Source of the DNA: JABMQB01 sp964575025
GTDB taxonomy: Bacteria; Bacteroidota; Bacteroidia; Bacteroidales; Prolixibacteraceae
Reading direction: 5' to 3'
NCBI GenBank assembly: GCA_964575025.1
Contig: CAZNPV010000020.1
Coordinates: 1 to 64,000, forward strand
Length of the DNA stretch: 64,000 nucleotides
The position numbers and the translations under genes are program-made. Of this stretch, positions 27,073-35,021 are shown piece after piece; the first letter of the stretch is position 1, and the number at the start of each line of letters is the position of its first letter. The notes under the pieces were generated by a model. It was given only the letters and a program-made list of their open reading frames with translations, was not told where the DNA came from and made no database searches.

Positions 27073-28590
27073 ATGAAATCAAAAACTAAACTGAACCGGA
27101 GGGAGTTTGTCGGAACTGCAGCAGCAGCGGCAGCTTTTACGATTGTTCCCAGGCATGTGCTTGGCGGACTGGGCTTTGTGGCTCCGAACGATAAGCTGAA
27201 CATTGCCTATATCGGATGCGGAACCCAGGGATTAAGGGAGATGGCCTCGTTAATCCAGAATCCGAAGATACAGATCACTTCGGTGTGCGACCCCAACAAA
27301 TTCAGCACCAACTATGTCGACTGGTCCCTGCACGGGATTCGCAATGCCATTCGCAGGGTTCTTGAAGAACCTTCGTGGGGCGAAAACCTGAAGGGTATTC
27401 CCGGAGGCCGGGATGTAGGACAGGAACTGGTGGAGAAATACTATGCCAGACAGAACGGCGGAAGGGTTAAGGGGTGTGCCTCCTATGCCGATTTCAGGGA
27501 ACAGCTGGAAAAGGAAACCGAATGCGATGCCGTCAAAGTGATGACTCCGGACCACCTCCACGCAGCCGTATCGGTTGCAGCGATGAAAAAAGGCAAACAG
27601 GTGGTTATCCATAAGCCGATAGCCAACAGGATGCACGAAGCCATGCTGACCATTGATACGGCAGCGAAAACCGGAATGCGTACCCATCTGCTGGCTTACA
27701 GCAAACGCAGCGGCTACGGGGTGGCGTTGGAATGGATAAAAAAAGGACTGATCGGAAATCTGCAGGAAATTCATAACTGGTCGAACCGCCCGGTGTGGCC
27801 CCAGTGGACCGCCAATCCGGAAGAGACCCCGGAAGTGCCTGAAGGGTTTGACTGGGACCTTTGGCTGGGTCCGGTTCCGCACCGCCCATACCATCCGAAT
27901 TATACCAATGCGGTGTTCAGGGGCTGGTACGACTTCGGAGGGGGAAGCATTGCGGATATGGGGCATTACAGCCTCTGGCCCCTGTTTCTCGAATTTGGTA
28001 TTCACACAGCGCCACTCAGCGCTGAAGCCTACGGAACCACAACCTGCAAAATAGAAAACCATGTGAGCATGGGAGAACGGAACAATGTGGCTTTTCCCTA
28101 TTCCTGTATGGTCCGGTTCAATTTTCCGGAACAAAAAGATCTTCCGGCCTTCAAACTACTATGGTACGACGGAGGGATGAAACCGGTAACTCCCGATGAA
28201 CTGGATGCTCAAAATGAAACCCTCCCACGCGAAGGGATGATGTTTACAGGTGACAGGGGAAAGATCCTGGCCAGTTTCCATTGCGGAAATCCCAGATTGC
28301 TCCCTGAAAAAACAATGAAAGATAAACTGTCAACTGCCGGATTGCCGGAACCTCCTGAAGAAAAGGTGGAACGGAATGATGACATGTGGATCGATGCCTT
28401 CCTGGCCGATAAAGAATCCCCCGGAACTTTTCTGCTGGCACGTCCGGTGACGGAAACCATCCTGCTCGGGGCAGTGGCTTTGCGTGCAGGCGGGAAATTG
28501 ATGTACGATGCTGAAAAGATGAAAATTATAAACAACGACGAAGCCAACCGGTATCTCTTCAGGGAATACCGGAAAGGGTGGGATATGTAA
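27073..28590 (+). CDS. Tat-exported Gfo/Idh/MocA-family oxidoreductase
   Basis: 505 residues, longer than the usual 330-450 because of the Tat signal and insertions. NRREFVGTAAAAAAFTIVP at about 8-26 is a Tat signal; the Rossmann motif is IAYIGCGTQG near 44-53; KKGKQVVIHKPIANRM is the EKP-type motif (here HKP). The C-terminal domain has DWDLWLGP and GGGSIADMGHYSLW. It starts a plus-strand operon with the isomerase (31 bp later) and the beta-propeller gene. Likely acts on a sugar or keto-glycoside in the periplasm. Confidence 0.92.
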   Translation: MKSKTKLNRREFVGTAAAAAAFTIVPRHVLGGLGFVAPNDKLNIAYIGCGTQGLREMASLIQNPKIQITSVCDPNKFSTNYVDWSLHGIRNAIRRVLEEPSWGENLKGIPGGRDVGQELVEKYYARQNGGRVKGCASYADFREQLEKETECDAVKVMTPDHLHAAVSVAAMKKGKQVVIHKPIANRMHEAMLTIDTAAKTGMRTHLLAYSKRSGYGVALEWIKKGLIGNLQEIHNWSNRPVWPQWTANPEETPEVPEGFDWDLWLGPVPHRPYHPNYTNAVFRGWYDFGGGSIADMGHYSLWPLFLEFGIHTAPLSAEAYGTTTCKIENHVSMGERNNVAFPYSCMVRFNFPEQKDLPAFKLLWYDGGMKPVTPDELDAQNETLPREGMMFTGDRGKILASFHCGNPRLLPEKTMKDKLSTAGLPEPPEEKVERNDDMWIDAFLADKESPGTFLLARPVTETILLGAVALRAGGKLMYDAEKMKIINNDEANRYLFREYRKGWDM

Positions 28591-28621
28591 AACAGCTTCG
28601 TCATAACAAAAAAAGAATACC

Positions 28622-29485
28622 ATGGACAGAAGAAATTTTATAACCAGATCGATGGTTGTGGGGGCAGCAGGCCTTATTGCCCCTTCGGTGTTGAATACAA
28701 CTACCGGAAATCCGGTGCAGAGAGTGAGAAAAGACGATATTTCACTGGCCCAGTGGGCGTTGGTACAGGAAATCAGAGAAGGCAAATGGACAACCCTTGA
28801 TTTTCCGAAGGTGGCAAGGGAAGATTTCGGACTGAACGGGATCGAATTTGTGAATACCCTCTTTGAGGTTCCCCATATGCAATACCTGAACCAGTTGAAG
28901 CGAAATGCCGAACTGCATGGTGTGGAAATGGTTCTCATCATGGTGGATGCGGAAGGAGACCCCTGTTCGCCGGATAAGAAGGTGAGGGAACAATATGCCA
29001 TCAACCACAGGAAATGGATCGATATAGCTCACTATCTGGGATGTCATGCCATCCGGACCAATTGCCGGGGAACGGATGATATGACCGGGGAAGATGCCTT
29101 GAAATGGGCTGCCGATGCCTATGGAAGGTTGCTGGAATATGCCGTTCCGGCAAATATCAGTGTGCTGATCGAAAATCATGGCGGGTTTTCAAACGATCCG
29201 GACTGGATGGTTGCCCTGATGGAAGAGGTCGGAAGCCTCTATTTTGGGTGTTATCCCGATTGGAGGCAGCCGGAGCCCGATTTTGATAATGTGGAATACC
29301 TGAGAAAAACGCTGCCCTATTCCGGGGGCATGTCTTACCGGAACCAGCCTACCGAAGAACAAACCGCTGAAATGATCAAAATGAGCAAAGACCTGGGCTA
29401 TAGCGGGTGGTACGGAATTGAATCTTCCGGGCGCGATGCCATAAAACTGGGGAAAGAATTATTGACGAAATACCTGAGTTTATAA
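28622..29485 (+). CDS. Tat-exported sugar phosphate isomerase/epimerase-like TIM-barrel protein
   Basis: 287 residues. Tat signal MDRRNFITRSMVVGAAG. The rest fits the AP-endonuclease-2/xylose-isomerase-like TIM barrel: HAIRTNCRG, VLIENHGGFS (metal-binding Glu and His region), YFGCYPDWR and a final WYGIESSGRD with Glu. It probably isomerises or epimerises the product of the Gfo/Idh enzyme encoded upstream, both outside the cytoplasm. Confidence 0.88.
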   Translation: MDRRNFITRSMVVGAAGLIAPSVLNTTTGNPVQRVRKDDISLAQWALVQEIREGKWTTLDFPKVAREDFGLNGIEFVNTLFEVPHMQYLNQLKRNAELHGVEMVLIMVDAEGDPCSPDKKVREQYAINHRKWIDIAHYLGCHAIRTNCRGTDDMTGEDALKWAADAYGRLLEYAVPANISVLIENHGGFSNDPDWMVALMEEVGSLYFGCYPDWRQPEPDFDNVEYLRKTLPYSGGMSYRNQPTEEQTAEMIKMSKDLGYSGWYGIESSGRDAIKLGKELLTKYLSL

Positions 29486-29606
29486 ATTCACCTGCACCGA
29501 TATATACAAAGGATTTATATCTTTCTGCGGCTGTCTCCTGAGATGCCTTGGAAAGAAGGGAGTATGATTTTTTTGGTAATGAGTAATTGCTGTGAGAAGG
29601 GTAATA

Positions 29607-30890
29607 ATGTATAAAATAAGCAATATGCATCGAAGAATTGGACAATGGGTGATGGTTTTCTTTTTTGTTTCAGGATTGTCAGGTTGCCGGGTATCGGCAC
29701 AGAAGACATGTGAATGGCCTTGTTTTCACGGGATGGACCGTACGAATAAATCCACTGAGACCGGGCTGCTGAAGGAGTGGCCTCAGGAAGGACCAACATT
29801 AAAGTGGACCGCCACAGGGCTGGGCGAAGGGTACAGTACGGTATCGGTTGCTGATGGATTCATCTATATTGCTGGCATGCATGAGGGCCAGACTGAAGTA
29901 TTTTGTCTGGATCGTGAAGGAAATCGTGTGTGGGTAAAACCCAACGGGAAAGCCTGGTCCACTGCTGCACCCCATGCAAGGACCTACACCGGGGCCAGAA
30001 GTACACCCACCTACGATAAAGGGGTTGTATACCATCTGGGAGAAACCGGCCGTCTGGCAGCCTTTGCGGCAAAAACTGGGGAAGAACGATGGTACAGGGA
30101 GTTAAAAGAGGATTTTGAAACCCCTGATACTGAATACGGATTTGCCGAATCGGTTTTGATCGAAGGCGATAAGCTGTATGTCCGCCCGGCAGGCCATAAA
30201 GGATACCAGGTATGCCTGAACAAGCACAACGGAGAGCTGATCTGGGCCAATACCGATATTCCGGGAGTCGAAGGATACTCCTCGCCGGTACTGATGGAAT
30301 GTTGCGGGTACCAACAGCTTGTAAATGCAAGTTCCGATTGTTATTACGGGGTATGCAGGGAAACAGGAAAACTGCTCTGGAAAGTGGATTGCCGGAACCG
30401 CCAGGGCCTGAACATTACCAATGCTGTCGTTTTAAAAGACCAGGTAGTTATTTCAAGTGGGTATGGAAAGGGAAGCATGTTGATTAAACTCCGGGCTGCC
30501 GGAGAAGAAGTAGTGCCGGAAACTGTCTGGCATACAGAATGGATGGACAACCACCATGGAGGTATTATTCTTCACAACGGGTATCTTTATGGTTCCGGAA
30601 GCAATGCCAAATACTGGTTCTGCCTTGATTTTGGAACCGGAGAGCCTGTATGGCAGATCCGGGGGAAAGGATCCGTTACGTTTGCCGACGGAATGCTCTA
30701 TTTGCTGGATGAGCGGGGAAGCCTGAAGCTGGCTGAGGCGGCACCCGGAGAGGAAGCTACTCTTACCGGTGAATTCCAGGTGCCGGAAGGAGGACCCGGA
30801 ATGTTCTGGGCCCATCCGGTGGTATGCGACGGAACCCTTTATGTTCGCCATGCCAATAACCTGTATGCATACGATATTAAGGCGGAATAA
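29607..30890 (+). CDS. PQQ-like beta-propeller lipoprotein
   Basis: 427 residues from the ATG at 29607; a GTG at 29592 and an ATG at 29625 are alternatives. Lipoprotein signal VMVFFFVSGLSGC. Repeated blade motifs (GFIYIAGMHEGQ, GRLAAFAAKTGEERW, GYLYGSGSNAKYW, GTLYVRHANNLYAYD) show the PQQ/BamB-type propeller. It probably binds or processes the same sugar as the two Tat-exported enzymes upstream. It resembles the protein at 5668-7014 in type. Confidence 0.85.
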   Translation: MYKISNMHRRIGQWVMVFFFVSGLSGCRVSAQKTCEWPCFHGMDRTNKSTETGLLKEWPQEGPTLKWTATGLGEGYSTVSVADGFIYIAGMHEGQTEVFCLDREGNRVWVKPNGKAWSTAAPHARTYTGARSTPTYDKGVVYHLGETGRLAAFAAKTGEERWYRELKEDFETPDTEYGFAESVLIEGDKLYVRPAGHKGYQVCLNKHNGELIWANTDIPGVEGYSSPVLMECCGYQQLVNASSDCYYGVCRETGKLLWKVDCRNRQGLNITNAVVLKDQVVISSGYGKGSMLIKLRAAGEEVVPETVWHTEWMDNHHGGIILHNGYLYGSGSNAKYWFCLDFGTGEPVWQIRGKGSVTFADGMLYLLDERGSLKLAEAAPGEEATLTGEFQVPEGGPGMFWAHPVVCDGTLYVRHANNLYAYDIKAE

Positions 30891-30891
30891 T

Positions 30892-31200
30892 TTACAGCAG
30901 TCCGGGAAAGATGGCTTTTCTGTTTTCGGGATAATCAGTGAATGTGTTGCGATACCACCGGTGATGGTCCAACGCCCGGGGGACTAAATTTACGATGGAC
31001 CAAATCAGAAAAGAGAAAGCCGGCCAACTGAATGTAACCACAAAAAATCCTGTCCAGGTGATGATTTCACCTAAAAAGTTGGGGCACGATACATACGCAA
31101 ACAATCCTCCGTAAGGAATCGTATAGCCTTTGCCATTCCTGTTTCTCAGTTGAATAAGTTTTCTGCCTTCCGAACCGTACATCAGAAGATGCCCTCTTGT
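30892..31200 (-). pseudogene. N-terminally truncated steroid 5-alpha-reductase-like (DUF1295) gene
   Basis: The C-terminal third is clear: GYTIPYGGLFAYVSCPNFLG then EIITWTGF, and NLVPRALDHHRWYRNTFTDY, the signature of the 3-oxo-5-alpha-steroid 4-dehydrogenase family. Full members have about 250 residues and several membrane helices; here only about 100 are recognisable. The frame continues to 31323 but the extra residues do not match the family and overlap the GH130 gene start. The break lies near 31200. The gene is probably dead. Confidence 0.75.
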
Positions 31201-31242
31201 TGAAAGGGAACAGTCCGGGTGAGAAAGTTTCAGCTTTTCCAT

Positions 31243-31250
31243 TACCTTTA
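31243..31250 (+). promoter_or_regulatory. -7 box (TACCTTTA) before the GH130 gene
   Basis: TACCTTTA, one base from TAnnTTTG, 23 bp before the ATG. It is not preceded by the 39-bp element found at other genes of the island. Confidence 0.35.
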
Positions 31251-31273
31251 GAACAAAATTTAACAAGCAAAGA

Positions 31274-32746
31274 ATGCAGGTTTCAGTAAAAAGAAAAAAT
31301 ATAAAACTCACTCTGGATGCCACAAGGGTAATTGCCCGGTTTCTTTATGCCGATGATCAAAGAGCACTCAATACGATCCGTTCTGTTTTAAATATGTCAG
31401 AGCAGTTGGCATCGCAGGTACTAAATTCCCTTTTGAGGGATTACTCCATACGGCACAGAAATATTTCAAAAATTTTTGAAAACCATTTTCATAAAATTTC
31501 CCATTTGTTCGAGCAGTTAGATGTCGATCCGGGATTGCTCAGCATTTCTAAAAAAACACTCATCGGTTCCTATTTTACCATGGAGTATTCCATTGAATCG
31601 GCCGCTTTTTTTAACCCGTCGATTGTGGAACACCCCGATCAGTCGGAGACCGGCCCGGGAGAAAAACGGGTAATACTCAGTTTCAGGGCAACCGGAGAAG
31701 GGCATATTTCGTCTATTGTTTTCCGCACCGGTGTGCTGGATAAAAACAACAACCTCCCCCTTGAACCGGTGGGTCATATGCTTGAAGAAGCTCAGCATAT
31801 TCGCAGGCATATTTACGATAAAGCATCGTTTCAAAGCAAGCTCAATGAAATGAAAAATATTCATACCCTTATTTCATCCGGCTTTATTCTTGACAAGTTA
31901 AACGATACATTTACCTACGGTGAACTCAGGGATTGTATTAAAGAAGCACGGAAGACATTTCATCTCGACTCCGATAAAGAAATTCTTTTCAATCAAATCA
32001 TTTGGTTGGCCTCCTCTCATTATGAACTTGATTTTTCGCTGGATACCAACATTTCCGAAAGGGTTATATTCCCGGTTTCGAAAAACGAAAAGAACGGAAT
32101 TGAAGATGCCCGTTTTGTGAAATTTACCGAAGATAACGGCGAAACCATCTATTACGCCACCTACACTGCTTACGATGGCACCACCATATTACCAAAAATG
32201 CTTGACACCCGGGATTTTTATCATTTTAAAGTATTGCCCCTTCATGGCGAAATTGCCCAAAACAAGGGGATGGCGCTTTTCCCCCGGAAAGTGAACGGAA
32301 AATATGCGATGCTATGCCGGTTAGATGGCTTTAACAACTACATCTCTTATTCAGACAATATCAACATCTGGCGCGAAGCTAAATTGTTGCAAAGGCCTAA
32401 GTTTCCCTGGGAATTTATCCAAATTGGGAATGGAGGTTCGCCTATAGAAACACCGGAAGGCTGGCTGGTTATAACACATGGAGTTGGCCCTATGCGCGAA
32501 TATACGTTGGGAGCTTCCCTGTTCGACCTTGAAAACCCGGAGAAAGAAACCGGGAGGTTAAAATCACCCCTGCTGGTTCCCAATGCCGAAGAGCGGGAGG
32601 GATATGTCCCCAATGTGGTTTATTCCTGCGGATCGATGATCCATAACGATGAGCTGGTTATACCTTATGCCATGTCTGATTATGCATCCACTTATGCCAC
32701 GGTTAATCTACGGGAGCTTTTGAATGCGTTGAAAAACGCTGAATAA
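31274..32746 (+). CDS. Glycoside hydrolase family 130 (mannoside phosphorylase-type) protein
   Basis: 490 residues. A helical N-terminal part of about 220 residues precedes a five-bladed beta-propeller of the GH130/DUF377 type: GIEDARFVKF (the family's conserved E-D-R), TAYDGTTILPKML, KGMALFPRKVNGKYAML, IGNGGSPIETPEGW and HGVG. GH130 enzymes phosphorolyse or hydrolyse beta-mannosides; the exact linkage cannot be told. No signal peptide, so cytoplasmic. Related genes are often next to GT4 enzymes like the one at 47192-49438, but here they are 14 kb apart. Confidence 0.88.
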   Translation: MQVSVKRKNIKLTLDATRVIARFLYADDQRALNTIRSVLNMSEQLASQVLNSLLRDYSIRHRNISKIFENHFHKISHLFEQLDVDPGLLSISKKTLIGSYFTMEYSIESAAFFNPSIVEHPDQSETGPGEKRVILSFRATGEGHISSIVFRTGVLDKNNNLPLEPVGHMLEEAQHIRRHIYDKASFQSKLNEMKNIHTLISSGFILDKLNDTFTYGELRDCIKEARKTFHLDSDKEILFNQIIWLASSHYELDFSLDTNISERVIFPVSKNEKNGIEDARFVKFTEDNGETIYYATYTAYDGTTILPKMLDTRDFYHFKVLPLHGEIAQNKGMALFPRKVNGKYAMLCRLDGFNNYISYSDNINIWREAKLLQRPKFPWEFIQIGNGGSPIETPEGWLVITHGVGPMREYTLGASLFDLENPEKETGRLKSPLLVPNAEEREGYVPNVVYSCGSMIHNDELVIPYAMSDYASTYATVNLRELLNALKNAE

Positions 32747-32983
32747 TCTCAGATTATGTTTTGAATTTAACTCTTACAGGAGGTTAGTCATCGGATGGCT
32801 TGTGGATTTTTGGTTACAATGCCCACGTAATCCCATTTTAACTACAAAATCACGCATGAAAATTATGGGTACAATGCCGAACTTGTCCCGGTGGAATCGG
32901 GATAGATGTTTAATAGTCAGCAATGAACGCAGTAACCCCGATTCCCCAGGGGAAGTAAAATTAAACACGAATCGGCATAAAAA
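32747..32983. other. Intergenic stretch without a recognisable gene
   Basis: 237 bp between the GH130 stop and element A. It has two TTACAATGCC/GTACAATGCC words and a few short palindromes (CCCCGATTCCCCAGGGG-like). Frames in it lack coding character. Confidence 0.5.
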
Positions 32984-33049
32984 GTGTGAATGATGTAACT
33001 TTTATGCAGAATTGTGTAATGCTTTCCTGTACGAATAGGCAGACCTTTG
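32984..33049 (+). promoter_or_regulatory. 39-bp regulon element A with -7-like box
   Basis: Element GTGTGAATGATGTAAC, 9 variable bases, GAATTGTGTAATGC (32984-33022), with TGTAA at 32994 and 33015 (21 bp apart). After exactly 19 bp comes GACCTTTG (33042-33049), one base from TAnnTTTG. It serves the small membrane protein gene at 33088. Confidence 0.85.
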
Positions 33050-33087
33050 ACCTTTGGAAATTTGTTCACAAAATAAAAAGGTAAAAA

Positions 33088-33321
33088 ATGAAAAAGACTT
33101 TAGGAATTGTGCTTGTCGCAATTGGAATAATTATGGTTATATATACCGGTTTTAATTATGTAACCAGGGAAAAGGTGGTTGATCTGGGCCCGATTGAAAT
33201 AAACGCGCAAAAAAATCACACAGTTAAATGGCCTCCAATAGTGGGGTTGGTACTTATTGTTGGTGGAATAACTGTTCTTGTTCTTGACAAAAAAGCTGGA
33301 AAAACGAAACAGAATAAATAA
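33088..33321 (+). CDS. DUF3185-like small membrane protein
   Basis: 77 residues with two membrane helices (about 4-24 and 49-66) separated by a polar loop, and a Lys-rich tail. This arrangement matches small DUF3185-type proteins of stress islands. Function unknown. It is the only gene on its transcript and stands 39 bp after the -7-like box of element A, so it should belong to the element-controlled regulon. Confidence 0.75.
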   Translation: MKKTLGIVLVAIGIIMVIYTGFNYVTREKVVDLGPIEINAQKNHTVKWPPIVGLVLIVGGITVLVLDKKAGKTKQNK

Positions 33322-33331
33322 CCTGTATTAT

Positions 33332-34003
33332 TCATATAATAAAACTCTCGCTAAGCCACGTCCTGATAATTATACCCCCTGTTTCTGAAAAAAATTCTGT
33401 GCCCTCAAAAACCTGAAATGTGTGAATGATGTAATTCTTATTCAGAATTGTGTAATACTCACCCATAAGAAAGTTCGCAACTTTGTACCCTATAGTCAAA
33501 TTTTTGTATAAAACGGTGGTAAGCGGGTCACCGGATTCCACTTCATTTTTAAATTCAATATCTGTCTCAACCGATGCAGCGCCACCTTCGTAAGTGACTT
33601 TGCCCCCAATTCCATAGGCTACGTAAGGCCCAAACCCGAGAAAAAAATAACCGTTGCCAACCAGGGCTTTATAAACAAGATTCAGTGGAAGTTCAATGTA
33701 CGACAGGTTGTATGTGCCTGAAAAATCACCCTCTGTGTTTTTTGCTCCTTTTGTACTAAACATCAACCCCGGCTGAAAGTAAAACTCCGGGGCAAAGGGA
33801 AGCTGAAGATTGACTCCGGCATGAAACCCGATGAGCATATCATTTTCAAGCTTGTCGCCGCTCATGTCCTTTCCGTTCAGATTTTGTAAATTAACGCCAC
33901 CGAGAATCGCAAAGGAAGTTTTTGAACCTGCAGGTCCCTGGGCAAATGCCATAGAACCTGAAAGTGAAAAAATTAAAATCAAAGAAAATAGTTTTGTTTT
34001 CAT
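33332..34003 (-). CDS. Outer-membrane beta-barrel protein with an altered C-terminus
   Basis: 223 residues. Signal peptide (LFSLILIFSLSGSMAFAQ), then a PorT/OmpW-like small barrel (FAILGGVNLQNLNG, FHAGVNLQLPF, FYFQPGLMFSTKG, LSYIELPLNLVYK, NGYFFLGFGPYVAYGIGGKV). From about residue 180 on the sequence no longer fits: the part NKNYIIHTF is read through the antisense of a 39-bp element (33420-33458), and the end lacks the usual aromatic barrel terminus. It is 28 bp after ompA and probably in its transcript. The C-terminus is likely truncated. Confidence 0.75.
   Translation of the reverse strand: MKTKLFSLILIFSLSGSMAFAQGPAGSKTSFAILGGVNLQNLNGKDMSGDKLENDMLIGFHAGVNLQLPFAPEFYFQPGLMFSTKGAKNTEGDFSGTYNLSYIELPLNLVYKALVGNGYFFLGFGPYVAYGIGGKVTYEGGAASVETDIEFKNEVESGDPLTTVLYKNLTIGYKVANFLMGEYYTILNKNYIIHTFQVFEGTEFFSETGGIIIRTWLSESFII
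33420..33485 (+). promoter_or_regulatory. 39-bp regulon element B inside the 3' end of the barrel gene
   Basis: GTGTGAATGATGTAAT at 33420-33435 and GAATTGTGTAATAC to 33458, TGTAA direct repeats 21 bp apart; CAACTTTG at 33478-33485 follows at exactly 19 bp. It points to the right, against the barrel gene, and has no plus-strand gene after it, so it would produce antisense RNA to the barrel/ompA transcript. Confidence 0.8.
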
Positions 34004-34031
34004 GTTTAAAATATTTGTAAAGTATTAAAAA

Positions 34032-34703
34032 TTAACTTGATGCTTCTTTTTCTGCTTCCGCTTTCATTTTTTCATTGGCAGTAATCATAAATTCAACCCT
34101 GCGGTTTTGGGTCCGGCCATCTGCTGTATTGTTTTCATATTTGGGCAACGTTTCACCAAAACCTTTAATGGTTAAACGGTTATATGCAATTCCTTTATCT
34201 GACAAGTACCCGGAAACGGTGCCGGCCCGTTGTTCTGATAAGGTCTGGTTATAGGCTTCACTCCCTCTGCTGTCGGTATGTCCCTGAACTTCAATATCGG
34301 TATCAGGATAATTATTCAATACAACAACCAGTTTATCCAGGTTTGTTTTAGCTTCTTCTGAAAGGTTCGATTTATCGAAAGCAAACAAAATATTGCTGCT
34401 GAATTCTACCACAATGCCCTCGCCTATGCGTTCAACTTTTGCATCGGGTACTGTTTTTGCGATTTCCTCAGCCTGTTTATCCATTTGCCTGCCAATTACG
34501 GCACCGGAAGCGCCACCAACTGCAGCTCCAATTATTGCCCCAAGGGCAGTATTTCCCGAAGCCCTGCCAATTACTGCTCCGGCAGCTCCACCGGCTGTAG
34601 TTCCAATAACTGCCCCTTTTTGCGTTTTGTTCCATGTAGAACAGCCCGTAAAAAGAAACGCTGCGCTTAAAACTATAAGCAAACTCATTTTTAACTTATT
34701 CAT
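34032..34703 (-). CDS. OmpA-family lipoprotein with glycine-zipper domain
   Basis: 223 residues. Lipoprotein signal LLIVLSAAFLFTGC; a glycine zipper at about 27-75 (GAVIGTTAGGAAGAVIGRAS) that forms a membrane hairpin; then an OmpA C-terminal peptidoglycan-binding domain (NILFAFDKSNLSEEAKTNLD, TDIEVQGHTDSRGSEAYN, LTIKGFGETLPKYEN, QNRRVEFMI). It links the outer membrane to peptidoglycan. First gene of an operon with the barrel protein, under element C. Confidence 0.92.
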   Translation of the reverse strand: MNKLKMSLLIVLSAAFLFTGCSTWNKTQKGAVIGTTAGGAAGAVIGRASGNTALGAIIGAAVGGASGAVIGRQMDKQAEEIAKTVPDAKVERIGEGIVVEFSSNILFAFDKSNLSEEAKTNLDKLVVVLNNYPDTDIEVQGHTDSRGSEAYNQTLSEQRAGTVSGYLSDKGIAYNRLTIKGFGETLPKYENNTADGRTQNRRVEFMITANEKMKAEAEKEASS

Positions 34704-34743
34704 AATAGACGTATTTAATGGTTTATAACATATAAATTTTCAA

Positions 34744-34809
34744 TAAAGGTAGGCTCATTTTAACACTGAAACATTACATAATTTTCATTAACAGTTACAT
34801 CATTCACAC
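34744..34809 (-). promoter_or_regulatory. 39-bp regulon element C with -7-like box (ompA)
   Basis: On the minus strand the element starts at 34809: GTGTGAATGATGTAAC and, after the variable part, AAATTATGTAATGT to 34771. TGTAA repeats are 21 bp apart. After exactly 19 bp comes TACCTTTA (34751-34744). It drives ompA (start 34703). Confidence 0.85.
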
Positions 34810-34833
34810 ATTATGGCAGTGTTCCTTAAAAAA

Positions 34834-34899
34834 GTGGGAATAATGTAAACTTTTTAAAAAATAATATAACACAAAAATTTACCGGGCTTCCTAAATTTC
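34834..34899 (+). promoter_or_regulatory. 39-bp regulon element D (divergent copy) with -7-like box
   Basis: A more degenerate copy: GTGGGAATAATGTAAA at 34834-34849, then ATATAAC near its end (34872). After exactly 19 bp comes TAAATTTC (34892-34899). It is back to back with element C and should drive the CheB-CheR-PAS gene starting at 35022. The second half-site is ATATAAC instead of GTGTAAT. Confidence 0.65.
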
Positions 34900-35021
34900 G
34901 TATTTTAAAAAAAGGACAGGATTAGAGCAAGAATTTCATTGAACAGGACTGCTTTATATGGTATTAATGTATATTTTTGATATCTAATGACTGGTATTTT
35001 CTTAAAAAAAAGAACAAATAA

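Noticed and set aside
27250..28134. Long minus-strand open frame of 294 codons opposite the Gfo/Idh gene
   Set aside because: It is antisense to a clearly conserved gene, has no known motif and shows the unusual His/Arg/Phe-rich composition of mirror frames.
32774..32993. Two overlapping short frames in the gap before element A
   Set aside because: No coding character, overlapping on both strands, and the plus frame runs into the promoter element.
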